Positions 35,061 through 42,615 of a stretch of DNA of 53,358 bases are shown here, piece by piece. This stretch comes from an uncultured Frankineae bacterium (lineage in GTDB: Bacteria; Actinomycetota; Actinomycetes; Mycobacteriales; SCTD01). The stretch's first letter is position 1. Every line of letters begins with the position of its first letter. The notes beneath the pieces are model-generated. The model worked only from the letters and a program-made list of their open reading frames with translations, was not told where the DNA came from and ran no database searches. The position numbers and the translations under genes are program-made. The stretch is taken from positions 1-53,358 of the forward strand of contig CADCUB010000018.1 of assembly GCA_902805775.1 (NCBI GenBank), written 5' to 3'.

Positions 35061-36425
35061 CTAGGAGGACGGCCAGGACTCCTCGATGCCGTCCAGCACC
35101 TGCTTGGTCTCGGCCCCGTTGATCCACTCGGTCATGCCGTTCCAGAAGGAGCCGGCGCCGACGGCGGCGGGCATCAGGTCGGAGCCGTCGAAGCGGAACT
35201 CCGCGCTCTCGTCCTGCAGCGTCTCGACCGACAGCTGGTCGATCGGGTTCTTCACGTTGGCGACGTCCAGGCCGGTGTTGGCGCTGATCCAGTCGCCGAT
35301 CTCGGCCTTGGTGTTGGCGTACTCGTCGCTCGACAGGTAGGTCTGCACCTTCTGCACCTCGGGACGGTCGGCGAAGGCCGCCACGAACTCGCCACCGCCG
35401 AGGACGGGCTTGCTGTCCTCGCTCTCCGACGGCAGGTAGAAGGCGAAGACGTCGCCGTCCTCGGCGACCGTCGTGCCCTCGGGCCACTGGTTGGCGTAGA
35501 AGGACGCCTGGCGGTGCAGGAAGCACTCGCCCTCGAGGATCGGCGTGCCCGCGTCCTGGAAGGACGTGGTGGCGATGCTGCGCACGTCGCCGAAGCCGGC
35601 GTTGACGTACTTCTCGTTCTTCAGGATGGCGCCGACGGCGTCGACCGCCTCGACGACCGCGTCGTCGTTGAACGGGATCTCGTGGTTGACCCACTGGTCG
35701 TAGGTCTCCGCGCCGGCGGTGCGCAGCATCATGTCCTCGACCCAGTCGGTCGCGGGCCAGCCGGTGGCGTCACCGGACTCGATGCCGGCGCACCAGGGCT
35801 TCTTGCCGGACCCTGCGATCTCGTCGGACAGCGCCATCAGCTCGTCGAGCGTGGTGGGCACCTCGTAGCCCGCCTCCTCGAACTGCGAGGGGGAGTACCA
35901 CACGTACGACTTGACGTTGGCGCCCATCGGCGCGGCGTAGAGCTTGCCGTCGACCGAGCCGTACTCCTTCCACGCCTCGGACCAGAACTCCTCGACGTTC
36001 TCCGCGGTGCCCTCGGGCACCTCCATGACCTTGCCGGCCTGCACGAAGCGCTGCAGGAGGCCCGGCTGGGGGATGAACGCGATGTCGGGGGCGTTGCCAC
36101 CCTGCACCTTGACGTTCAGCTGGGCCTCGAACTCACCGGAGCCCTCGTAGTTGATCGTGATGCCCGTGCACTTCTCGAACTCCTCGAAGGACTGCACGTA
36201 GCGGTCGGCCTCGATGTCGCGGATGGAGGTGTACATGCTGACCTCGGTGCCGGAGCTCCCGGCGTAGTCGGCGTAGTCCTCGCAGCCCGCGGGGAGCGAG
36301 GCGTCGGCGTCGGCCTCCCCTTCCGAGGCCGTCGAACCGCCGGTGCCGCACGCCGTTGCGGCGAGCGCCAGGCCGACGATCCCCGCCGCCGCGCGGCGAC
36401 GACGGTTCAAGGGGCGAGCGGTCAT
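35061..36425 (-). CDS. sugar ABC transporter substrate-binding lipoprotein
   Basis: A 454-residue extracellular solute-binding protein, family 1. The signal ends in the lipobox ALAATACGTG, so it is anchored by a lipid on the cell surface. The mature part has NAPDIAFIPQPGLLQRF, GKLYAAPMGANVKSYVWYSP and GEFVAAFADRPEVQKVQTYLSSDEY, typical of sugar-binding proteins; several cysteines (CEDY, KCTG, PWCAG, ECFLH) could form disulfides as in AglE-type proteins. An AGGAGG ribosome binding site (36434-36439, minus strand) precedes the ATG. A LacI-type operator lies upstream. Confidence 0.93.
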   Translation of the reverse strand: MTARPLNRRRRAAAGIVGLALAATACGTGGSTASEGEADADASLPAGCEDYADYAGSSGTEVSMYTSIRDIEADRYVQSFEEFEKCTGITINYEGSGEFEAQLNVKVQGGNAPDIAFIPQPGLLQRFVQAGKVMEVPEGTAENVEEFWSEAWKEYGSVDGKLYAAPMGANVKSYVWYSPSQFEEAGYEVPTTLDELMALSDEIAGSGKKPWCAGIESGDATGWPATDWVEDMMLRTAGAETYDQWVNHEIPFNDDAVVEAVDAVGAILKNEKYVNAGFGDVRSIATTSFQDAGTPILEGECFLHRQASFYANQWPEGTTVAEDGDVFAFYLPSESEDSKPVLGGGEFVAAFADRPEVQKVQTYLSSDEYANTKAEIGDWISANTGLDVANVKNPIDQLSVETLQDESAEFRFDGSDLMPAAVGAGSFWNGMTEWINGAETKQVLDGIEESWPSS

Positions 36426-36476
36426 GTGTGGAACCTCCTGGGGGCGGGGCACGGCTGTCGTCCTCCGGCCGGTCAT

Positions 36477-36490
36477 TGCAAGCGATTGCA
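36477..36490. promoter_or_regulatory. LacI-family operator upstream of the sugar-binding protein gene
   Basis: TGCAAGCGATTGCA: two perfect 5-bp half-sites TGCAA/TTGCA around a central CG, with two unpaired positions. It matches the second site at 37569-37582 and lies 52 bases from the start of the binding-protein gene, so the neighbouring LacI-type regulator probably binds here. Confidence 0.75.
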
Positions 36491-36523
36491 GGCCCCGGGC
36501 GCAACTTCTGGGGGACGCGTCCT

Positions 36524-37555
36524 CTAACGATCCGGTAACACGGCCCTTGCTCCGGGGCCTGTCGTCACGCGCTGTAGGAGCGTCGTCGGCAGGAGCAGAT
36601 GCTCGTTGCTGTGCGCAGGGGTGCCTGCCAGCGTGCTGAGCAGCATCCGGGCGGCCGCCCGACCCTGCTCCTCGACGGACTGCCGCACGGTCGTCAGCCC
36701 GAACAGCTCCGCCAGCTCGTGGTCGTCGACCCCGACGACGGAGACGTCCTGGGGAGTCCGCAGTCCCGCGTCGCGCACGGCGGTCAGTGCTCCGAAGGCC
36801 ATCTCGTCCGAGGCGACGAAGACGGCCGTCGGCGGCTGCTCGAGGGCGAGCAGCCCGCTCATCGCCGCCCGCCCGCCGGCCACCGTCAGCGCACCCGAGA
36901 CGTCCAGGTCGTGGTCCGGGGACAGGCCGGCCGCGCGCAGCGCCGACATCCAGCCGGCGCGGCGGTCGACGAAGGCGTGGACGTTCCAGGCCTCCTCGGG
37001 GTCGCCGCCGATGTGACCGATCCGGATGTGTCCCAGGGCGAGCAGGTGCTCGGTGGCGGTGCGTCCGACGCCGACGTCGTCGACCCGCACGCTCATCGCG
37101 CCAGAGACCGACGCGCCGAGGAAGGCCAGCGGCAGGTGGAGTCGCCGCAGCCCGTCGAGCTCCCCGCCGGTCAGCGGCACGGAGAGGACGGCGACCGCGT
37201 CGACCCGCTGGCGCAGCTGCTCCGGGTCGAACGCCGGCCGCCTGCCCGCCGCAGCCCGCGGCACGGCGAGCAGCAGCAGGTCGTAGCCGCTCGCCCGCAG
37301 CTCGTCCTCGAGCGCCTCGATCGCCTGGGCGAACCACCACTTCGCGACGTGCGGGGTCAGCACGCCCACCGTGCGGGTGCGCCCGGTGGCGAGGGTCGCC
37401 GCGCTCTTGCTCGGGACGTAACCGAGGTCGGAGGCCGTCCTGTGCACCACCGCCCGCGTGCGCTCGTGGACGTGGGGGAGGCCGCGCAGGGCGCGCGACA
37501 CGGTGGCCGTGCTGACGCCCGCGGTCCGGGCGACGTCGTCGATGGTGACCGCCAT
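36524..37555 (-). CDS. LacI-family transcriptional regulator
   Basis: A 343-residue repressor. Residues 1-50 hold the DNA-binding head (VTIDDVARTAGVSTATVSRALRG, hinge with GYVPSKSAATLATGRT). The rest is a periplasmic-binding-protein-like sensor domain (VGVLTPHVAKWWFAQAIEALEDEL ... VFVASDEMAFGALTAVRDAGLRTPQDVSVVGVDD). It is followed by the sugar importer on the same strand, with operators of identical type before the importer and before itself, so it probably represses both until a sugar is present. Confidence 0.94.
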   Translation of the reverse strand: MAVTIDDVARTAGVSTATVSRALRGLPHVHERTRAVVHRTASDLGYVPSKSAATLATGRTRTVGVLTPHVAKWWFAQAIEALEDELRASGYDLLLLAVPRAAAGRRPAFDPEQLRQRVDAVAVLSVPLTGGELDGLRRLHLPLAFLGASVSGAMSVRVDDVGVGRTATEHLLALGHIRIGHIGGDPEEAWNVHAFVDRRAGWMSALRAAGLSPDHDLDVSGALTVAGGRAAMSGLLALEQPPTAVFVASDEMAFGALTAVRDAGLRTPQDVSVVGVDDHELAELFGLTTVRQSVEEQGRAAARMLLSTLAGTPAHSNEHLLLPTTLLQRVTTGPGARAVLPDR

Positions 37556-37568
37556 CGCCCGACCTCCC

Positions 37569-37582
37569 TGCAAGCGCTTGCA
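37569..37582. promoter_or_regulatory. perfect palindromic LacI-family operator before the regulator gene
   Basis: TGCAAGCGCTTGCA is a perfect 14-bp palindrome 14 bases before the regulator start, suggesting autoregulation. The core TGCAA-n-CG-n-TTGCA is shared with the site at 36477-36490. Confidence 0.8.
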
Positions 37583-37653
37583 CCTGCCGGGGAGTGTGGA
37601 CCACCCTCGTCGGGCGGGGCAACGTGTGAGCGCTGCCACACCCGTGATATGCA

Positions 37654-37663
37654 GGAGCGCTCC
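37654..37663. promoter_or_regulatory. GGAGCGCTCC palindrome upstream of the ABC ATPase gene
   Basis: A perfect 10-bp palindrome, 61 bases before the ATPase start, with a second GAGCGCT at 37628-37634. It resembles the core of CebR-type LacI operators (known consensus TGGGAGCGCTCCCA) and differs from the TGCAA-type sites nearby. Confidence 0.5.
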
Positions 37664-37724
37664 CTCCGGAGCTCACCACCCCACTCGGATCGTCCGGCAC
37701 GTACCTGCCGGTGGAGGAGAACAC

Positions 37725-38816
37725 ATGGCGACCGTCACGTTCGACAACGCGACCCGGCACTACCCCGGGGCCGAGCGCCCCGCTGTCGACGCGCTCAACC
37801 TCGACATCGGCGACGGCGAGTTCCTCGTCCTCGTCGGCCCGTCGGGCTGCGGCAAGTCCACCTCCCTGCGCATGCTCGCCGGCCTCGAGCCGGTCGACGG
37901 CGGCGCGATCCGCATCGGCGACCGCGACGTGTCCCACGTCGACCCGTCCGACCGCGACATCGCGATGGTGTTCCAGAACTACGCGCTCTACCCGCACATG
38001 AGCGTCGCGGCCAACATGGGCTTCGCCCTCAAGATCGCCGGCAAGTCGAAGCAGGAGATCGACCAGCGGGTGAAGGAGGCGGCGGCCGTCCTCGACCTCA
38101 CCCAGTACCTCGAGCGCAAGCCGAAGGCGCTGTCCGGCGGTCAGCGCCAGCGCGTCGCCATGGGCCGCGCGATCGTCCGCAACCCGCAGGTGTTCTGCAT
38201 GGACGAGCCGCTGTCCAACCTCGACGCCAAGCTGCGCGTGGCGACGCGCACCCAGATCGCCTCCCTGCAGCGCCGGCTCGGCGTCACGACCGTCTACGTG
38301 ACGCACGACCAGGTCGAGGCCATGACCATGGGCGACCGGGTCGCGGTGCTCAAGGACGGCATCCTGCAGCAGGTCGACCGGCCGCGGCACATGTACGACC
38401 GCCCCGCCAACATGTTCGTCGCCGGCTTCATCGGCTCGCCGGCCATGAACCTGTTCCAGCTCCCGGTCACCGGCGACCGCGGTCCCCGCCTCGGCGGGCA
38501 CGACGTCCCGGTCGAGCGCTCCACGCTGTCGACCCTGTCGGGCAACACGGTGGCGCTCGGCGTGCGGCCGGAGGACCTGCACGTCGTCGGCACCGGCGAG
38601 GGCATCGCCGCCACCGTCGAGCTGGTCGAGGAGCTCGGGTCGGACGCCTTCGTGCACGCCAGCGTCGAGCAGGACGGTCACGACGAGGTGCTGCTCGTCG
38701 CGCGCGTCAACCCCAAGTCGCCGCCGGAGAAGGGCGACAAGATCTGGCTGGCGCCGCAGGCCAGCCACCAGATGCACGTCTTCGACCCGGCCGACGGTCG
38801 TCGCCTGTCCGCCTAG
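37725..38816 (+). CDS. ugpC: sugar ABC transporter ATP-binding protein (UgpC/MsiK type)
   Basis: A 363-residue ATPase that energises carbohydrate importers. Walker A is GPSGCGKST at 38-46, the ABC signature LSGGQ at 136-140, Walker B VFCMDEP at 156-162, and the switch histidine lies in YVTHDQVEAMTMGDR. The C-terminal about 130 residues form the MalK-like regulatory domain (GVRPEDLHVV, LGSDAFVHASV). Actinomycete MsiK serves several sugar importers at once; it is transcribed divergently from the LacI gene and has its own different operator, consistent with a shared role. The start ATG follows a GGAGGAG site. Confidence 0.94.
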   Translation: MATVTFDNATRHYPGAERPAVDALNLDIGDGEFLVLVGPSGCGKSTSLRMLAGLEPVDGGAIRIGDRDVSHVDPSDRDIAMVFQNYALYPHMSVAANMGFALKIAGKSKQEIDQRVKEAAAVLDLTQYLERKPKALSGGQRQRVAMGRAIVRNPQVFCMDEPLSNLDAKLRVATRTQIASLQRRLGVTTVYVTHDQVEAMTMGDRVAVLKDGILQQVDRPRHMYDRPANMFVAGFIGSPAMNLFQLPVTGDRGPRLGGHDVPVERSTLSTLSGNTVALGVRPEDLHVVGTGEGIAATVELVEELGSDAFVHASVEQDGHDEVLLVARVNPKSPPEKGDKIWLAPQASHQMHVFDPADGRRLSA

Positions 38817-38833
38817 GTCCGACCTGCACGAAC

Positions 38834-38866
38834 GCGGCGCGGGTGCCCGGTGGGCACCCGCGCCGC
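38834..38866 (+). terminator. hairpin terminator after the ABC ATPase gene
   Basis: Perfect 15-bp stem (38834-38848 with 38852-38866) and a GGT loop, 17 bases after the stop. Confidence 0.85.
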
Positions 38867-38897
38867 GGCACGTCCGGAGCCGCTGCGCGGCAGCCCG

Positions 38898-38903
38898 TAC
38901 GAT
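38898..38903 (+). promoter_or_regulatory. -10 hexamer TACGAT for the receiver-like gene (leaderless)
   Basis: TACGAT is followed by 7 nt and the ATG at 38911. Confidence 0.6.
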
Positions 38904-38910
38904 CTCGCGC

Positions 38911-39366
38911 ATGAGCGACTCCCACGGCGCTGCGACCACCGAGGTCGAGGTCCGCACCTGCTCGGTGATCGTCTACAGCGACGACGCGGCCGTCCGCGAC
39001 CAGGTCCGCACCGCCCTCGGCCGGCGCCCGGCACCCGACCTGGGGCGCGTGGAGTGGGTGGAGTGCTCGACCGGTGAGCAGGTGGTGCGCGCCGTGGACG
39101 CCGGCGACGTCGACCTCGCGATCCTCGACGGCGAGGCCTGGCCCACCGGCGGGATCGGGCTCGCCAAGCAGATGAAGGACGAGCTGCGCGACTGCCCGCC
39201 CGTGCTGCTCCTGATCGCGCGGCGGCCGGACGCGTGGCTCGCCACGTGGTCGCAGGCCGACGGAGTCGTCGCGCACCCGATCGACGCGCCCGAGCTGGTC
39301 TCCGTCGCCACCGGACTGCTGCGCCGGCGCGAGGCCGGCGAGCCCGTCCGCCGCGCGCTGCACTGA
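38911..39366 (+). CDS. stand-alone receiver-like (CheY fold) protein, probably atypical
   Basis: A 151-residue protein with a response-regulator receiver pattern: the acidic pair in VIVYSDDAA at the end of strand 1 and a candidate phospho-acceptor Asp in [14 protein letters not shown] after strand 3. At the places of the conserved Thr/Ser (LLLIARR) and Lys ([10 protein letters not shown]) it has Ala and His, so normal phosphotransfer switching is doubtful. There is no output domain and no kinase nearby. It ends 8 bases before trpD and may be co-transcribed with it. Confidence 0.7.
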   Translation: MSDSHGAATTEVEVRTCSVIVYSDDAAVRDQVRTALGRRPAPDLGRVEWVECSTGEQVVRAVDAGDVDLAILDGEAWPTGGIGLAKQMKDELRDCPPVLLLIARRPDAWLATWSQADGVVAHPIDAPELVSVATGLLRRREAGEPVRRALH

Positions 39367-39374
39367 GGGCCGCC

Positions 39375-40445
39375 GTGGCGGGCGCGACCGGGAGCCCGGA
39401 CCGCCAGGGACGTGCGGTCGGGTGGCCGTCGCTGCTGGCGCAGCTGCTGCGCGGGGAGGACCTGACCGCCGCCGACACCGGCTGGGTCATGGGTGAGCTG
39501 ATGGCCGGCGACGCCAGCCCGGTGCAGGTCGCAGGCTTCGCGGTCGCCCTGCGCGCGAAGGGCGAGACGGCCGAGGAGGTCGCAGGGCTCGTCGAGGTCA
39601 TGCTCGACGAGGCTGCGCCCGTCCAGGTGCCCGGACGGGTCGTCGACACCTGCGGCACCGGCGGCGACCGCTCCAACACGGTCAACCTGTCGACCATGGC
39701 GGCGCTGGTCGTGGCCGGCGCCGGCGTGCCGGTCGTGAAGCACGGCAACCGCGCCGCCTCCTCGGCCTGCGGGTCCGCCGACCTGCTGGAGGCGGTCGGT
39801 GTCGTCGTCGACCTGCCGCCCGCGGCCGTCGGGCCGTGCCTCGCCGAGGCGGGCATCGCGTTCTGCTTCGCCCCGGTGTTCCACCCCGGCATGCGCCACG
39901 CCGCGGTGGCCCGGCGCGACCTCGGGGTGGCGACCGTCTTCAACATCCTGGGGCCGCTGACGAACCCGTCCCGGCCCGCGGCGCAGGCGGTCGGTGTCTC
40001 CGACCGCCGGCTCGCCCCCGTCATGGCGGGCGTGCTGGCCGCGCGGGGCACCTCGGCGCTCGTGTTCCGTGGCGACGACGGGCTCGACGAGCTGACCACG
40101 ACGGGGCCGTCGACGGTCTGGGTCGTGGCGGACGGCGCCGTCTCCGAGCAGTCCTTCGACCCGGCCGTCCTCGGCGTCGAGCGGGCGTCGCTCGAGCAGC
40201 TGCGCGGCGGCGACGCGACGGAGAACGCCCGGGTGGCGGAGGCGCTGCTCGCCGGCGAGCGCGGTCCGGTGCGCGATGCCGTGCTGCTCAACGCCGCCGC
40301 GGCGCTGGCCGCTCACGCCGGAGGGTCGGCGCCGCTGGAGGACCGCCTGCGCGAGGGGTGGGGCCGGGCTGCGGCGGCTCTCGAGGACGGCAGCGCCGGC
40401 CGGGTGCTCGACCGCTGGGTGCAGGTGAGCACCGCCTTGCGCTGA
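39375..40445 (+). CDS. trpD: anthranilate phosphoribosyltransferase
   Basis: A 356-residue enzyme that adds phosphoribose to anthranilate in tryptophan synthesis. The PRPP-binding loop is [19 protein letters not shown]. It also has [60 protein letters not shown] (metal and anthranilate site) and DELTTTGPS. All motifs are intact. The GTG start follows the receiver-like gene by 8 bases. Other trp genes are absent, as usual for this locus in actinomycetes. Confidence 0.94.
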   Translation: MAGATGSPDRQGRAVGWPSLLAQLLRGEDLTAADTGWVMGELMAGDASPVQVAGFAVALRAKGETAEEVAGLVEVMLDEAAPVQVPGRVVDTCGTGGDRSNTVNLSTMAALVVAGAGVPVVKHGNRAASSACGSADLLEAVGVVVDLPPAAVGPCLAEAGIAFCFAPVFHPGMRHAAVARRDLGVATVFNILGPLTNPSRPAAQAVGVSDRRLAPVMAGVLAARGTSALVFRGDDGLDELTTTGPSTVWVVADGAVSEQSFDPAVLGVERASLEQLRGGDATENARVAEALLAGERGPVRDAVLLNAAAALAAHAGGSAPLEDRLREGWGRAAAALEDGSAGRVLDRWVQVSTALR

Positions 40446-40452
40446 GCCAGGG

Positions 40453-40522
40453 GCTCAGCAGTGGCCGCTCAGTGGTCGCCGCTCAGTGGTCGCCGCTCAG
40501 TGGTGGCGGCTCAGTGGTCGCC
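40453..40522. repeat. five tandem 14-bp units at the convergent trpD/reductase junction
   Basis: Units of GCTCAGTGGTCGCC: 40467-40480 and 40481-40494 and 40509-40522 are identical, 40453-40466 and 40495-40508 are degenerate. The stop codon of the minus-strand reductase gene lies in the last unit. Every unit contains the same TCA, so the number can change without losing a stop. Confidence 0.85.
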
Positions 40523-41452
40523 GAGGTGGTCGCGTCCGTGCGGCTCCTGCCATCCGGACAGGTCCGGGCCCTTCGGGACGACGAGCGTCGGGTTGATCTT
40601 GTCGTGGGTCGCGTAGTAGTGGCGCTTGATGTGGTCGACGTCGGTCGTGTCGCCGAAGCCGGGGGTCTGGAACAGGTCGCGGGCGTACGGCCACAGGTGG
40701 GCGAACTCGGTGAGCTTGCGCTCGTTGCACTTGAAGTGGCCGTGGTAGACGGCGTCGAAGCGGACCAGCGTCGTGTAGAGGCGGATGTCGGCCTCGGACA
40801 GCTGGCGCCCGACCAGGTAGCGCTCCGACGCGAGGTGCTCGTCGAGCTGGTGCATCCGGGCGAACAGCGCGTCGTACGCCTGCTCGTAGGCCGACTGGCT
40901 GGTCGCGAAGCCGGCCTTGTAGACGCCGTTGTTGATCGCCTCGAAGTTCTGCTGGGACATGTCGTCGATGGCCGCTCGGGCGTGCTCGGGGTAGAGATCG
41001 GGCGCGCCGTCCCGGTGCAGCGCGGTCCACTGCGTCGACAGGTCGAGCGTGATCTCTGGGTAGTCGTTGCTCACGATCTGCTCGGTGCGGGTGTCCCACA
41101 GGAACGGCACGGTGGCCCGGCCCTCGAACCCGGGGTCGCTGCGCCGGTACAGCTCCATCGCGAACGCGGCTCCGGTGACCGGGTCGGTGCCGCCCTCGTC
41201 GAGCGTGAACCGCCAGCCCCGCTCGTCCCGGAGCGGGTCGACGACCCGCAGCGCCAGCGCGTCCTCGAGACCGAGCACGCTCCGCACGATCACCGCACGG
41301 TGCGCCCACGGGCAGGCGAGACTGACGTAGAGCACGTAGCGGCCGGCCTCGACCGGGAAGCCGCTGCTGCCGTCGGCGGTGATCCGGGTGCGGAAGCGGT
41401 TGGGCTGCCGGACGAAGGACCCGTCCTTCACCTCGGCGAACTGCGCGGTCAC
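40511..41452 (-). CDS. glutathionyl-hydroquinone reductase-like (Xi-class GST) protein
   Basis: A 313-residue thioredoxin-fold/GST-C protein of the ECM4/YqjG group. The active-site motif CPWAHRAVIVRSVLGLED lies near residue 47, and the C-terminal all-helical domain has YLVGRQLSEADIRLYTTLVRFDAVYHGHFKCNERKLTEF (seen in pieces), a family hallmark. Family members reduce S-thiolated hydroquinones. Actinomycetes use mycothiol rather than glutathione, so the cofactor here is probably mycothiol (inference). GTG start overlaps the AsnC-like stop by GTGA. Confidence 0.9.
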   Translation of the reverse strand: MTAQFAEVKDGSFVRQPNRFRTRITADGSSGFPVEAGRYVLYVSLACPWAHRAVIVRSVLGLEDALALRVVDPLRDERGWRFTLDEGGTDPVTGAAFAMELYRRSDPGFEGRATVPFLWDTRTEQIVSNDYPEITLDLSTQWTALHRDGAPDLYPEHARAAIDDMSQQNFEAINNGVYKAGFATSQSAYEQAYDALFARMHQLDEHLASERYLVGRQLSEADIRLYTTLVRFDAVYHGHFKCNERKLTEFAHLWPYARDLFQTPGFGDTTDVDHIKRHYYATHDKINPTLVVPKGPDLSGWQEPHGRDHLGDH

Positions 41453-41730
41453 GGCGCGAGCCCGAGCGAGAAGGTGGCCTCGAGGTCGTGCCGGCTGTAG
41501 GCCTGGAACGCGATCAGGGTCTCGGTGGCCTGCACCCCGGCCACCTTGTTGAGCCGCCCGGCGATGACCTCGTGCAGCTGCTCGTGGCGGCGCACGCGCA
41601 CGAGCGCGACCAGGTCGACCTCCCCGGCCACCGAGTAGACCTCGCTGACCCCGTCGAGGTCGGCGATGCGCTGCGCCACCTCCGGGATCTGGTCGACGGC
41701 TGCATTGATCATGACGATCGCGGTGATCAC
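41449..41730 (-). CDS. stand-alone Lrp/AsnC ligand-binding (RAM) domain protein
   Basis: A 93-residue protein consisting only of the RAM domain: VITAIVMINAAVDQIPEVAQRIADLDGVSEVYSVAGEVDLVALV (first half, in pieces) and TETLIAFQAYSRHDLE. The helix-turn-helix of classic Lrp/AsnC regulators is absent. Such proteins may oligomerise with full-length Lrp members or sense amino acids. GTG start with TACCGT 6 nt upstream; overlaps the downstream reductase gene. Confidence 0.88.
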   Translation of the reverse strand: MITAIVMINAAVDQIPEVAQRIADLDGVSEVYSVAGEVDLVALVRVRRHEQLHEVIAGRLNKVAGVQATETLIAFQAYSRHDLEATFSLGLAP

Positions 41731-41736
41731 GTCTCG

Positions 41737-41742
41737 ACGGTA
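41737..41742 (-). promoter_or_regulatory. -10 hexamer TACCGT for the AsnC-like gene (leaderless)
   Basis: Minus-strand TACCGT lies 6 nt from the GTG start in the short divergent region. Confidence 0.55.
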
Positions 41743-41772
41743 GCCGTCGTAGCGCTGCGCCACACTCGGGCG

Positions 41773-42504
41773 GTGCGCGACGTCATCGGCTCGGCGGAGC
41801 TGGAGGAGCCCGCGCCCTCGGGTCGACGGAACCTGTCGGGGACCCGCCCGGGCTGGGTGCGGGGCCTTGTTGCCCTCGCGCTGGCCGGCACGGCGGTGGC
41901 CGTCCTCCTGGTGAGCGGCGGTCCGGCGCCGGTGGGGAGGTCGCGCGCGGACCTGTCGTCGGGCGACGACCGCCGCCGGGACCGGGCCTCCGAGCCCGTC
42001 CGGGGGGCCTTGGGGCCGCTCCAGGGACCGGGCCCTGCTACCGCCGGCGGGCCGTCTTCGCCCGCGGCGCCTGCGGCCGGTCCTGCTCTGCGGGCGGGGG
42101 TGTCGGCGCGCCCGCTGGGTGGCCAGACGCTGCGCACGCACGTGGGGGCGCGCGGCACGGTGCGGCTCGAGGTCCGCAACGACGCAGCGCCGCCGCGGCT
42201 GGAGGTCGGCAACGAGGCCGCGCCGCTGCGGCTGCTGTCGGCGACCGCTGAGGTGCCCGGCGTCCGGTTCACCCCTGTGGTGCGTCCGGACGGGGCGGAG
42301 CTCGGTCCGCAGGAGCGGGTCGAGGTCGAGCTGGGCTTCTCCATCGCCGACTGCACGTGGCTGCGCCGGACCGGCCGGCTGGTGCTGGTCGTCGAGCAGG
42401 CGGGCGTGCGGCAGGAGGTCGGCCTGACGGTGACCCACGACCGGGAGGCCGGCACCGTGCGGCAGGTCTCCCTCGACCGGGTGCTGAGTGCCTGCCCGCG
42501 GTGA
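41773..42504 (+). CDS. single-pass membrane-anchored protein, function unknown
   Basis: A 243-residue protein: a polar N-terminus of about 27 residues, one hydrophobic helix (GLVALALAGTAVAVLLVSGG), an Arg/Pro/Gly/Ala-rich linker to about residue 110, and a C-terminal domain of beta character (GGQTLRTHVGARGTVRLEVRNDAAPPRLEVG ... FSIADCTWLRRTGRLVLVVEQ) with two cysteines near the end. The outside location is inferred from the single helix. GTG at 41773 is the first start in frame, 43 bases from the divergent AsnC-like gene. Family not recognised. Confidence 0.65.
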   Translation: MRDVIGSAELEEPAPSGRRNLSGTRPGWVRGLVALALAGTAVAVLLVSGGPAPVGRSRADLSSGDDRRRDRASEPVRGALGPLQGPGPATAGGPSSPAAPAAGPALRAGVSARPLGGQTLRTHVGARGTVRLEVRNDAAPPRLEVGNEAAPLRLLSATAEVPGVRFTPVVRPDGAELGPQERVEVELGFSIADCTWLRRTGRLVLVVEQAGVRQEVGLTVTHDREAGTVRQVSLDRVLSACPR

Positions 42505-42516
42505 ACCGCCGGGCCT

Positions 42517-42536
42517 GCCCGCCGTGGTGGGCGGGC
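42517..42536. terminator. short hairpin between convergent genes
   Basis: GCCCGCC (42517-42523) pairs with GGCGGGC (42530-42536) around a 6-nt loop, 13 bases after the stop of the plus-strand gene. Weak compared with other hairpins in the window. Confidence 0.45.
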
Positions 42537-42615
42537 GCGTCCGCATGCCCGTGCTCCGTCCGCATGACGGGTCGGGTCTGCCGCCGCTGACGGGCGCGCC
42601 GTGCCCGGCCGCCCG

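Noticed and set aside
36426..38957. N-terminal extension of the minus-strand frame upstream of the sugar-binding protein
   Set aside because: The extension crosses two operators, the LacI gene in another frame and the plus-strand ATPase. A lipoprotein signal with a ribosome binding site marks the true start at 36425.
40453..40522. Tandem repeats as a CRISPR array
   Set aside because: Units are 14 bp with no spacers and there are no cas genes.
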